A stretch of 10,948 nucleotides of DNA from Sphingomonadaceae bacterium (GCA_016462305.1 JAEMTM010000061.1:1-10948); one strand, 5' to 3'; shown: positions 1-7,354, counted from the stretch's first letter. The notes: generated by a model not told the origin, from the letters alone. Numbers and translations: made by a program.

Positions 1-30
1 CGCGCCGTGACGCTCAAAGAAAAAGCCTGA
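1..30 (+). CDS. Possible 3' end of an upstream gene
   Basis: Reading frame 1 is open from the window edge for nine codons and ends in TGA at 28-30 (last residues RAVTLKEKA). It would lie in the same direction as the receptor gene and leave about 195 bases before it, enough for the promoter region. Nine codons are too few to recognise a family. Frame 3 is also open from the edge, to a TAA at 69-71, so the choice of frame is uncertain and the gene end may not be real. Confidence 0.2.
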   Translation, partial: RAVTLKEKA

Positions 31-78
31 TCGGAGTTCTTGGGACGCTGTGTATCGAACGTGCCACTTAAAGCCCAC

Positions 79-117
79 GCCGTGCGATACCCAGATGCAC
101 TGAGCGTTCGCACAGGC
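79..117. repeat. Inverted repeat upstream of the receptor gene
   Basis: GCCGTGCGA (79-87) can pair with TCGCACAGGC (108-117), giving nine base pairs with one bulged A at 114 and a 20-base loop. The stem is followed by an A/T-rich stretch (118-124) but no clean T run. It could be a weak terminator for a gene left of the window, or an upstream part of the receptor promoter. The long loop and the bulge make function uncertain. Nothing else is evident between 31 and 130. Confidence 0.25.
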
Positions 118-137
118 ATATTATAGTTCAAAGATAT

Positions 138-155
138 TGGTATTAAAATGGTATT
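138..155 (+). promoter_or_regulatory. Tandem TGGTATT operator upstream of the TonB-dependent receptor
   Basis: TGGTATT occurs at 138-144 and again at 149-155, with AAAA between them, so the repeat period is 11 bases, about one helical turn. The same arrangement (TGGTATT, four A/T bases, AGGTATT) lies between the D-lactate dehydrogenase and nagB-II genes, and no other tandem copy was seen in the window. The core GGTAT resembles the half-sites of the GntR/HutC amino-sugar regulators YvoA/NagR and DasR, which normally bind inverted repeats. The likely ligand is the GntR/UTRA protein encoded at 5520. A possible -10 element, CATAAT (157-162), directly follows the second repeat, so bound protein would block RNA polymerase. 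The -10 assignment is tentative because no good -35 is visible at normal spacing. Confidence 0.7.
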
Positions 156-211
156 GCATAATTTTTACGGGCGCGTTACGTCGTGGCAACTCGATTGAGA
201 GCTATAACGGG

Positions 212-218
212 AAGGGAG
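212..218 (+). promoter_or_regulatory. Ribosome binding site of the receptor gene
   Basis: AAGGGAG is a strong Shine-Dalgarno match, seven bases before the ATG at 226. It decides the start: the in-frame TTG at 220 is only one base away from it and cannot use it. Confidence 0.75.
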
Positions 219-225
219 TTTGGGC

Positions 226-2952
226 ATGAGAAGGAAAACATCAAAAATACTCCATGGGAGTTGCGCGTTTCTTGGATTGGTCGCGTCGACCATTTCGACG
301 AGTGCAATCGCGCAGGATGCGGTCTCCGCTGAAGAAGCGGATGACGAAATCATTGTTACAGGAACGAGGATCAAGAGCGCGGGCCTTTCTTCCACGAGCC
401 CGATCAGCACGCTTGATGGCGAGCAGATTCAGCTACAGCGCGCCGTCACAATCGAAGACATCTCGGTTAAGATCCCGCAACTTGCTGGCGGTGTGAACTC
501 GACATCGGTCGGCAGCGACGCTTTTGGCGCACAAACTCTCGATCTGCGTAATCTGGGGCAGAACCGGACGTTGGTTCTGATCAACGGAACACGCGCACTG
601 CCATTCAGCTTCCGCAACGCGGTTGACGTGAACTCCATACCCGCGCCACTTCTGGAACGCGTCGATGTTCTCACCGGTGGCGCAGCAGCGGTCTATGGTG
701 CCGATGCAGTGGCGGGCGTGGTCAACTTCATAATCAATGACGATTTCGAAGGGTTACAGGCAAACATCAACTATCGTGCCGTTGCTGGCGGTGCTTCTCA
801 AAAGAGCGCACATTTGATGGGCGGCATGAATCTGGGCGATCGCGGGAGCATCGTCGGTTATGTCGAATATACGGATCGTGACCCTCTGCTTGCGGGTAAG
901 CGTAGCTTTGCAAGAAACGGGGCAGCAACGCTTCCGATCGGAGGCAACTTCACAGATGTAGTTAGCGGACGGGCCTTTTCATATGACGCAAATGGTGCCT
1001 TTACGCTGACGCCCCAGACTACTGACTATACGCCGCTATTCCTGCTGGCGCAGCCGCTCCGCCGAATCAATGCTAACGCATTCTTCAAATATGAGCTTTT
1101 CGAGGGCATCGAAACTTACGGTCGGGTCATGTATTCGACCGTCAAAACCCAAGGCGGCACACGTTCGGGGCAGAACCCACCCACGACAGGAGCAGCCGGT
1201 GTTAACGTACAAATATCGCAGACCAATCCATTCCTCGACCCGCAGGCGCGCGCGCAACTGACGTTTGTGAATGGCTTTGCCAACGTCAACGTCCGCCGTT
1301 CTCTCGGCGAATTGGGACCGACCTTTGCAGAAAACAAACGGGATAATATTCAGGCCCAGATCGGATTGCGTGGCGAGATCACGCCAGCAATCAGCTGGGA
1401 TGCATATTATCAATATGGACGTTCGGAAGAGTCTATAACGGTCAAGGGTGACGGCCTTAAAGCCAGCTTTGCCGGCCTTGTGAACACAACCGATATCTTC
1501 GGTCCCGGCGGCAATTTTACCAGCGTGCTGCAAGATTTCGATTTTGGCGACCGCAAGCGTACCCAGCAGGTAGGCTCGGCCTATATTGCTGGCGACACCA
1601 GCGATTTCTTCAACGGCTGGGCAGGGCCGGTCGGGTTTACAGCGGGCTATGAGTTCCGCAAGGAAACCGGACGCTTTGCTTACGGCTCCAATCTTGGCAC
1701 ATCGTTTAATCAGGGTGCGGAATCGGCTCCACCGATCCCGCCGTTCATTCAGGTCAACGAGCTGTTCGGCGAACTTGTCGTACCGTTGCTGTCGGATGTA
1801 CCTTTGATCAAGCAGCTTAATGTCGAAGGAGCGTATCGCCGCTCATGGTATGCAAAATCCGTCGGACCCGACCGTAGTTACGATACCAACAAGGTCGGTA
1901 TAAACTGGACGGTCAGTGACGATCTGCGGTTTCGCGCAACGCGCCAAACCGTTATCCGCGATCCGAATATCGGCGAGTTTGCCAATCCGGTATTCTCGAT
2001 ACCGTTTGCAAACCTCAGGACAGTGGCGCGCCTCTTTCCGCGTTACGCGGGCGACCCCTGTGTCGGTGCCACAAACGCCGCGACTGTCACTCAGTGCACC
2101 GCCCAAGGCTATAAAGGCGCTTATGATTCCAACAATCCGGCCAATTTGACCGGCGGATATTTCTTCGGCGGCAACGCCAATATCCAGGCGGAGCGCGGCA
2201 AGACTTATACAATTGGCGGCGTGCTGACGCCTAGCTTCATTCCGGGCCTTAACCTCTCGGTTGACTATTACAAAATCAGCATTCGTGACGCCGTGGGCCA
2301 GATCCAGCCCATTGATGCTATCACAAGTTGTTACATAACTGACCCCAGCGCGGGCAATCCGCTATGTAAGGCAGTGACGCGCGATCCCGTTACCGGGTTT
2401 ATCAAGGATGCGTTCGTCGACGACCGCAATCTGGCTTCGATTAAGCAGAAAGGGATTGATGTCGATCTGAAATATGGCTTCGATGTTCCCTTTGGTTTGC
2501 CGGGAGACAAATGGAACCTTGGTTATCAGGGTAGCTTCGTGACTGATTACACGATCCAGCGGAATGCGGTCCTGACCCCTGTAGACTGCAAAGGCAGTTA
2601 CGGCTCGCGGTGCTCCTCCGATCTCGTAACGCTGGTCGCTCCCGATTACCGTCATCGTGCGACCTTTACCTGGGACAGTGAACCCCTCACCGTGCAATTC
2701 GGCTGGAAGCGGATCGGTTCTGTCAAAGACAGCACGGCAGGCAGTGTAGGCAAGATCGATGCGTTTGACTATTTCGATCTGAACATCGCCCTGCGCCCGC
2801 CGATCCAAGGCCTGTCGCTCACTTTTGGCATCGACAATATTTTTGATAAGAAACCGCCCCTTGCGGTCAACCCGGGAGCGTTCAATACTTTCCCTGACAC
2901 ATATGATGTGCTTGGCAGAACGTTCGGCTTTTCGCTTACGATCCGCAGATAA
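226..2952 (+). CDS. TonB-dependent outer-membrane receptor, probably for amino sugars or muropeptide sugars
   Basis: The product is a 908-residue TonB-dependent receptor for energised uptake of a substrate across the outer membrane. The ATG at 226 is preferred over a TTG at 220 because AAGGGAG at 212-218 sits seven bases before it. Residues 1-29 are a signal peptide with an Arg/Lys start, a hydrophobic core and a likely cut after SAIA. The TonB box region EIIVTGTR lies at 41-48, followed by a plug domain with the LVLINGTR and GAAAVYGADAVAGVVNFI motifs, then a long beta-barrel ending in FGFSLTIRR. Three close Cys pairs (612/624, 702/714, 788/796) in the C-terminal half probably form disulfides in outer loops. 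The family is certain. The substrate is inferred from the neighbouring murQ, nagA and nagB-II genes and the operator upstream: GlcNAc, MurNAc or short chains containing them. No glycoside hydrolase is encoded in the window. Xanthomonas and Caulobacter use such receptors for chitin oligosaccharides. Confidence 0.93.
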   Translation: MRRKTSKILHGSCAFLGLVASTISTSAIAQDAVSAEEADDEIIVTGTRIKSAGLSSTSPISTLDGEQIQLQRAVTIEDISVKIPQLAGGVNSTSVGSDAFGAQTLDLRNLGQNRTLVLINGTRALPFSFRNAVDVNSIPAPLLERVDVLTGGAAAVYGADAVAGVVNFIINDDFEGLQANINYRAVAGGASQKSAHLMGGMNLGDRGSIVGYVEYTDRDPLLAGKRSFARNGAATLPIGGNFTDVVSGRAFSYDANGAFTLTPQTTDYTPLFLLAQPLRRINANAFFKYELFEGIETYGRVMYSTVKTQGGTRSGQNPPTTGAAGVNVQISQTNPFLDPQARAQLTFVNGFANVNVRRSLGELGPTFAENKRDNIQAQIGLRGEITPAISWDAYYQYGRSEESITVKGDGLKASFAGLVNTTDIFGPGGNFTSVLQDFDFGDRKRTQQVGSAYIAGDTSDFFNGWAGPVGFTAGYEFRKETGRFAYGSNLGTSFNQGAESAPPIPPFIQVNELFGELVVPLLSDVPLIKQLNVEGAYRRSWYAKSVGPDRSYDTNKVGINWTVSDDLRFRATRQTVIRDPNIGEFANPVFSIPFANLRTVARLFPRYAGDPCVGATNAATVTQCTAQGYKGAYDSNNPANLTGGYFFGGNANIQAERGKTYTIGGVLTPSFIPGLNLSVDYYKISIRDAVGQIQPIDAITSCYITDPSAGNPLCKAVTRDPVTGFIKDAFVDDRNLASIKQKGIDVDLKYGFDVPFGLPGDKWNLGYQGSFVTDYTIQRNAVLTPVDCKGSYGSRCSSDLVTLVAPDYRHRATFTWDSEPLTVQFGWKRIGSVKDSTAGSVGKIDAFDYFDLNIALRPPIQGLSLTFGIDNIFDKKPPLAVNPGAFNTFPDTYDVLGRTFGFSLTIRR

Positions 2953-2960
2953 GCGCCTGA

Positions 2961-2992
2961 AAGGGGGACAGGATTTCAGTTCTGTCCCTCTT
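2961..2992 (+). terminator. Hairpin between receptor and symporter genes
   Basis: AAGGGGGACAG (2961-2971) pairs over 11 positions with CTGTCCCTCTT (2982-2992), with one G-U pair and a 10-base loop. It begins eight bases after the receptor stop codon. There is no T run after the stem, so it is not a classic intrinsic terminator in the forward direction. It may be a partial terminator or a 3' end stabiliser that keeps receptor mRNA more abundant than the downstream transporter and enzyme genes. No TGGTATT operator and no convincing promoter were found in the remaining gap to 3071, so the downstream genes probably depend on read-through. Confidence 0.5.
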
Positions 2993-3071
2993 CTGGTCTA
3001 TCAATATCACGATTCATCATGACGTTCGCCTTGCTGGCATTTAGGCTGGCGAGAATGGGGAGATTTGGCGG

Positions 3072-4634
3072 ATGACGCCACTGCAGTTCACGGCGCTGGA
3101 TTGGGGCATATTGGCTAGTTATGTTGCTATACTCGCTGCGGCGGGATATTTTTCCACCAAACGCAATATGCAGAATGCCGACGATTATTTCCTCGCAAGT
3201 CATCATGCGCCTACTTGGCTGGTGGCGGTGTCCGTGCTGTCAACTGTCCAGTCTGCAGCCACATTCCTTGGCGTGCCTGACAACAGTTTTCGCGGGAACT
3301 ACACCTATCTGACCAGCACAATCGGCGCTTTGCTCGCCGCCTGGTTTGTTGCAAAAATCTTGATACCCAGATTTTATGCTATCGGCGCTACGACCGTCTA
3401 TGAGCTTCTTGAGCAGCGCTTCGATGTAACCGCACGCCGGGCCGCGGGCGCCATGTATCTTTTGGGCCGTATTTTCGCGAGTGGAGCCCGACTGTATCTG
3501 GCGGCGATCGCTGTCTCGATGATCATGTTTCTCGATGTCGAGCCGCAGCATATCGTCGTCGCGTCATTCACGCTGCTCATATTCGGATTGGCCTTCACCT
3601 TCGTGGGGGGATTAAACTCCGTAATATGGAGCGATCTGGTGCAAGTGGTGCTGTATGTCGGCGCTGCCATCATGGTTTTGGTCTTTTTGCTGGTCAAAAT
3701 ACCCGCTCCATTGCCGGAAATCGTCAACAGCCTAACGATGTCGCCAGCAGGAGATAAGACGCAGATAATTGACTGGTCTTTCAACTTTACAGCGCCCTTT
3801 TCGATTTTTGCAGCTATTACCGGGCTCGCTCTGCTGAATATCGGCAATTCGGGTCTCGACCAGGACACCACGCAACGCCTGCTCGCCTGCGACAGCGCAA
3901 AGCATGGCAGTCGGGCGCTGTATGCATCGGTATGGGCCTCCATTCCTGTCATCCTGCTGTTCCTCGTCATCGGCTCCTTGCTGCATATATTTTATGAGCG
4001 GCCCGATCTGATGGGATCGAACGGAAGTGAAGTAGTCCAGACTTTCCAAGGCGAAAAAATAACGGTCTTCATGCATTTCATATTGAGCGAGATTCCGCCT
4101 GGACTTCGCGGTCTTGTGACGGTGGGCGTTATCGCTGCCGCTGCGATAAATTCGGGATTGATCTCGATGGCGGCGGTATTGATCAATGATTTCTATCGGC
4201 CATGGAAAGAGCGTCGCGGTGAACATCGGGAAAAACATTTCATTCTCGCGGGGCGCGTGGCAACAGTTTTTCTGGGTCTGGCGCTGTTCGCAATGTCAAT
4301 CCTGTGCTATTATTGGCAGCGTTACAGCAGCCTGCCGTTGCTGGAATTTGTACTCGGTGTGATGGCGTTTGCCTATTCGGGGTTGCTCGGGGTTTATTTT
4401 ACCGCGATCTTTACCGGCCGCGGATCGTCGACTTCAGTGATTGCAGCGCTGATCGCAGGCTTTGTGACCATTCTCACTTTTCAGGGATATGTCGTTGACA
4501 ATTTGGGCCTGCCGCAAGTCATGAAAACTATAGCGTTCCCGTGGCAGCTCTGCCTTGGAACTATTGTTGCAACCGCTGTCTGCCTGATCGGCTCGCAATC
4601 GAAATCCGTTACACAGAGTATCGAACATGCCTAA
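3072..4634 (+). CDS. SSS-family inner-membrane symporter, probable GlcNAc/MurNAc permease
   Basis: This 520-residue polytopic membrane protein belongs to the sodium:solute symporter (SSS) family, usually about 13 membrane helices. The start is ATG with GGGGAG at 3057-3062. Visible family marks are the N-terminal DYFLASHHAP segment, the following helix with SVLSTVQSAATFLG (around residue 58), VGGLNSVIWSDLVQ near 180, and the helix-8 region at 351-375 ending in NDFYRP. Its position directly before murQ, and the lack of any PTS gene, suggest that it brings the unphosphorylated sugar into the cytoplasm. The exact substrate is inferred, not seen. One oddity: anchored on D373-F-Y375, the two positions that are Ser-Ser or Ser-Thr in the Na2 site of vSGLT and PutP are Ala357-Ala358, so sodium coupling should not be assumed. 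The last eight bases overlap murQ. Confidence 0.88.
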   Translation: MTPLQFTALDWGILASYVAILAAAGYFSTKRNMQNADDYFLASHHAPTWLVAVSVLSTVQSAATFLGVPDNSFRGNYTYLTSTIGALLAAWFVAKILIPRFYAIGATTVYELLEQRFDVTARRAAGAMYLLGRIFASGARLYLAAIAVSMIMFLDVEPQHIVVASFTLLIFGLAFTFVGGLNSVIWSDLVQVVLYVGAAIMVLVFLLVKIPAPLPEIVNSLTMSPAGDKTQIIDWSFNFTAPFSIFAAITGLALLNIGNSGLDQDTTQRLLACDSAKHGSRALYASVWASIPVILLFLVIGSLLHIFYERPDLMGSNGSEVVQTFQGEKITVFMHFILSEIPPGLRGLVTVGVIAAAAINSGLISMAAVLINDFYRPWKERRGEHREKHFILAGRVATVFLGLALFAMSILCYYWQRYSSLPLLEFVLGVMAFAYSGLLGVYFTAIFTGRGSSTSVIAALIAGFVTILTFQGYVVDNLGLPQVMKTIAFPWQLCLGTIVATAVCLIGSQSKSVTQSIEHA

Positions 4635-5523
4635 TACCGAGAGCTTGAACCCGCGATTTGCGGATATCGACAGTTGGCCGACGATCGAAGCCGTTGAGGC
4701 GATGCTTGAGGGCCAAATGTCGGCCATCGCCTCGATCAAAAGCCAGACACAGATGATTGCGGCCGCCGCCCAAGCTGCTGCCGCGCGCCTGCAAAACGGC
4801 GGAAGGCTCGTATATGTCGGCGCAGGAACCTCGGGGCGGGTTGCGGTTCAGGATGGTGTGGAACTTGGCCCGACCTTCGGCTGGCCAAGCGAGCGCTTGT
4901 TATATTTGATGGCAGGCGGCATCGATGCGCTCGTCCACAGCGCAGAAGGCGCGGAAGACGATGCGGATGATGCAAGGTCAAGGGTTAGGGAATCCGGGGT
5001 CAGCGCTAATGATGTCGTAATCGGGGTTGCGGCCAGTGGCAGAACACCCTTTACGATAGCGGCGGTGAATGCAGCAAATGACGCAGGTGCACTGACCATT
5101 GCGATAGTCAATAATGCGGGGACAGACCTTCTTCGCGCAGCGCAACATGGTTTGCTGGCGGCGACTGGCAGCGAGGCTATCGCCGGGTCGACCCGGATGA
5201 AAGCTGGAACCGCGCAAAAGGCTATTCTCAATCTATTGTCTACTGCCATCATGCTGCGGCTTGGCCGCGTCTACCGTGGCCTGATGGTGGATATGGTCAT
5301 TTCCAATGATAAGCTTCTCAAAAGGGCGTTCGGCATCGTCAAGGCTTTAAGCAATTGCAGCGAAGCTGTCGCGATGGAGGCCGTAGTTCTTGCCCAAAAC
5401 GATATAAAAACTGCGGTGCTGATTGCCCTTGGGAAAGACCCGACAGCTGCTGCTCAGTTACTGCGCGAACATAATGGCATATTGCGCGACGCGTTAGAGA
5501 CATTGGACGGGAACATATCGTGA
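4627..5523 (+). CDS. murQ: N-acetylmuramic acid 6-phosphate etherase MurQ
   Basis: MurQ cleaves the lactyl ether of MurNAc-6-phosphate, giving GlcNAc-6-phosphate and D-lactate in the cytoplasm. At 298 residues it has the length of E. coli MurQ. The single SIS domain carries GRLVYVGAGTSGR (59-71), followed by QDGVELGPTFG (75-85), in which Glu79 fits the catalytic Glu83 of the E. coli enzyme. Glu110 in EGAEDD fits Glu114. The signature GSTRMKAGTAQK near 187-198 and the following LNLLSTA segment complete the match. The gene starts inside the symporter stop region (8-base overlap) and ends in a GTGA overlap with the regulator gene, so the three are one translated unit. The substrate must be made by a MurNAc kinase or AnmK-type enzyme, and neither is in the window. 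D-lactate released here is the probable substrate of the dehydrogenase at 7355-8725. Confidence 0.96.
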   Translation: MPNTESLNPRFADIDSWPTIEAVEAMLEGQMSAIASIKSQTQMIAAAAQAAAARLQNGGRLVYVGAGTSGRVAVQDGVELGPTFGWPSERLLYLMAGGIDALVHSAEGAEDDADDARSRVRESGVSANDVVIGVAASGRTPFTIAAVNAANDAGALTIAIVNNAGTDLLRAAQHGLLAATGSEAIAGSTRMKAGTAQKAILNLLSTAIMLRLGRVYRGLMVDMVISNDKLLKRAFGIVKALSNCSEAVAMEAVVLAQNDIKTAVLIALGKDPTAAAQLLREHNGILRDALETLDGNIS

Positions 5524-6263
5524 AGCCGGGCGCTGCACATACAAGCGAACACCGCAATTCGCCCATCTATATGCAGCTTGCCCATCAATTGCGGCAGCAG
5601 ATCGAGGATGGCGACATCAGCGCAGGTGAAGCGCTTCCTTCCGAGCGCGACCTTTGCAAGATCATGGGCGCGTCGAGAGTGACTGTGCGCAAGGCAATCG
5701 AATTGCTGATCGAAGACGGTATGCTATCGAGACGTCAGGGCTCAGGAACATATGTAACGCCCCGGATTCAGGCTCCCGGTTCCTTTCTGAGCAGCTTTAG
5801 CGAAGACGCTGAAGCTCGCGGAGAAGCAACCGACACGATCTGGATGATGAAAGTCATCGCTGTTGCGTCCGAAGAAGAAGCGAGGATTCTTGAGTTACCG
5901 CACGGCGCTGACGTGGCTCGGCTCAGCCGCGTTCGAATGGCTGGCGGCGAGCCGCTGGCAATAGAGAATGCGGTTGTACCTGCTGAAATGCTGCCCGATA
6001 TGGCGCATCTGGGAAATTCGCTTTATCAGGCACTCGACCAGCACGGTAACCGGCCCATAATCGGGCAACAGAAAATCCGGGCTGCACTGGCGGGGCCAAC
6101 GGAGGCGAGTTTGCTCTCCATCCCTGAAAACACAGAATTATTACGCATCGAGCGAATTTCCCGACGGGCAGATGGGCGTCCGGTCGAACTTACCCGCTCT
6201 GCCTATCGCGGTGAACGATATGAGTTTGTGAGCGAACTGCGCGGGCCATTTGCAGCATTATGA
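5520..6263 (+). CDS. GntR/HutC-family regulator with UTRA domain (NagR/NagQ-like)
   Basis: This 247-residue transcription factor is probably the local repressor of amino-sugar genes. Residues 14-77 form a GntR winged helix, from PIYMQLAHQLRQQIEDG through LPSERDLCKIMGASRVTVRKAIELL to the wing GSGTYV. The rest, about 95-240, is a UTRA effector domain of the HutC type, seen for example in ELPHGADVARLSRVRMAGGE and RIERISRRADGRPVELT. Relatives such as YvoA/NagR and DasR sense GlcN-6-P or GlcNAc-6-P; that ligand is inferred here from the neighbours. The start is GTG at 5520, overlapping the murQ stop by four bases, with a weak GGACGGGA at 5505-5512. Likely targets are the tandem TGGTATT sites at 138-155 and 8763-8780. 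Being inside the operon it probably regulates, it would be controlled by read-through from the first site. Confidence 0.9.
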   Translation: MKPGAAHTSEHRNSPIYMQLAHQLRQQIEDGDISAGEALPSERDLCKIMGASRVTVRKAIELLIEDGMLSRRQGSGTYVTPRIQAPGSFLSSFSEDAEARGEATDTIWMMKVIAVASEEEARILELPHGADVARLSRVRMAGGEPLAIENAVVPAEMLPDMAHLGNSLYQALDQHGNRPIIGQQKIRAALAGPTEASLLSIPENTELLRIERISRRADGRPVELTRSAYRGERYEFVSELRGPFAAL

Positions 6264-7345
6264 GCAAGTCCGTTACCGGTCGCGATCCATCGCTTGACAG
6301 CTTTCGTGGGCTAGACGTGCTTTTGATGATATTGGTAAACGTTCAGGGTAATGGAGACGCCGCATTTGCGACGCTCAGGCACGCCGAATGGAACGGCCTG
6401 ACATTTGCCGATCTTGTTTTTCCGATATTCCTTTTGATCGTTGGACTATCTGCACCGCTGGCGCTCGACAAGCCGGGTTATACTTTCAACTGGACAGCCA
6501 TTTGCCGGAGGGCATTTCTGCTTTTCATTATCGGCGTTGCTTTGAGCTGGCTGATTAGGCCGACACTCGACCCTGACATGATCCGCTGGAGCGGCGTATT
6601 GCAGCGTATTGGAATCGTTTATCTGGTCTGCGCGGCGGTCATATTCATCAGGCGCAGCGCAGCTCTACCCATGTTTATCGCCGTAATGCTGCTTGTTGTT
6701 CATTCATGGATGCTGCTGAAGGTAGGAACGCCGACGGGAGCGCCGCCCAGCATGGAACCGGGCAAGGGGATAAGCGGCTGGCTCGATCAGAACTTCATTC
6801 CTGGCCGGGTCTTGCGGAAAACCTGGGAGCCAGAAGGTGTCTTGTCGACAATGACTGCGGTGGCCAATGGATTGATCGGTGTCGGCGTGATGCGGTGGAT
6901 CAAAGGGAATGAAGTCAGCCATGCGCGTCTGGCGCTGGCTGGCCTGATCATTTTGGCTGCAGGATTGGCATTGACCCCTATTTTGCCATTGAACAAGAAT
7001 CTGTGGACGGCCAGTTTCGCACTTGCGACTTGCGGTATCGGGATCATCTTCTGGGCATCGCTTAAATCGATTTGGTCTATCCTCGGCGATAACAAGATTG
7101 CCTTGTGGACCGTCAGCATGGGCCAAGCAGCCCTCACACTCTACGTCGTTCACACTTTGTTGATCGCGATCATTGTCCGCAAATTACCGAACGGTGAAAC
7201 GATATGGGATGCAACCTATCAAGGGCTTTCAAACGTCGGATTGCCCGCACCGGTTACATCCCTACTCTACGCCTTTATTGCGGCAGCGATTTCCTGTGCG
7301 GTTCTTTCTTGGCTGAAGCGGCGTGGATGGGTGCTCAAAGTCTAG
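6260..7345 (+). CDS. nagX: NagX-like membrane acyltransferase (DUF5009 / HGSNAT-related)
   Basis: This is a 361-residue multi-pass membrane protein of the COG4299 family, related to the catalytic part of heparan-alpha-glucosaminide N-acetyltransferase (HGSNAT). N-terminal motifs are RDPSLDSFRGLDVLLMILVN (8-27) and RHAEWNGLTFADLVFPIF (40-57). His41 corresponds to the active-site histidine of HGSNAT in its similar HASWNG segment, as far as I can align from memory. VLQRIGIVYL (113-122) and EPEGVLST (190-197) are further family marks. About nine or more hydrophobic helices follow. HGSNAT moves an acetyl group from cytosolic acetyl-CoA across the membrane to terminal glucosamine; bacterial NagX proteins sit in GlcNAc loci, but their reaction is not established to my knowledge. 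The ATG overlaps the regulator stop (ATGA). It is the last gene of the rightward series, nine bases from the convergent dehydrogenase. Confidence 0.88.
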   Translation: MSKSVTGRDPSLDSFRGLDVLLMILVNVQGNGDAAFATLRHAEWNGLTFADLVFPIFLLIVGLSAPLALDKPGYTFNWTAICRRAFLLFIIGVALSWLIRPTLDPDMIRWSGVLQRIGIVYLVCAAVIFIRRSAALPMFIAVMLLVVHSWMLLKVGTPTGAPPSMEPGKGISGWLDQNFIPGRVLRKTWEPEGVLSTMTAVANGLIGVGVMRWIKGNEVSHARLALAGLIILAAGLALTPILPLNKNLWTASFALATCGIGIIFWASLKSIWSILGDNKIALWTVSMGQAALTLYVVHTLLIAIIVRKLPNGETIWDATYQGLSNVGLPAPVTSLLYAFIAAAISCAVLSWLKRRGWVLKV

Positions 7346-7354
7346 GTCCTGACC

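Noticed and set aside
220..225. TTG at 220 as start of the receptor
   Set aside because: It is one base from the Shine-Dalgarno AAGGGAG; the ATG at 226 has proper spacing and gives a clean signal peptide.
1036..1533. 165-codon minus-strand frame inside the receptor gene
   Set aside because: Antisense to continuous TonB-dependent receptor sequence with no family resemblance.
3020..3056. Promoter or sigma-54 site built from the GCTGGC repeats before the symporter
   Set aside because: The spacing and the GG/GC pairs do not fit a sigma-54 site, and no sigma-70 -10 is visible.
3398..3970. 190-codon minus-strand frame inside the symporter gene
   Set aside because: It is antisense to clear SSS-family coding sequence, has low-complexity Ala/Arg/Ser-rich content, no family match and no promoter or ribosome site; a shadow of the real gene.
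3732..4238. 168-codon minus-strand frame inside the symporter gene
   Set aside because: It is antisense to the conserved helix-8 region, rich in Arg, Gln and His, with no recognisable domain.
4630..4642. Single AATACC (complement GGTATT) near the murQ start as a third operator
   Set aside because: Only one half-site is present, with no partner at 11 bases, and it lies inside coding sequence; the same is true of lone GGTATT words near 1989 and 4175.
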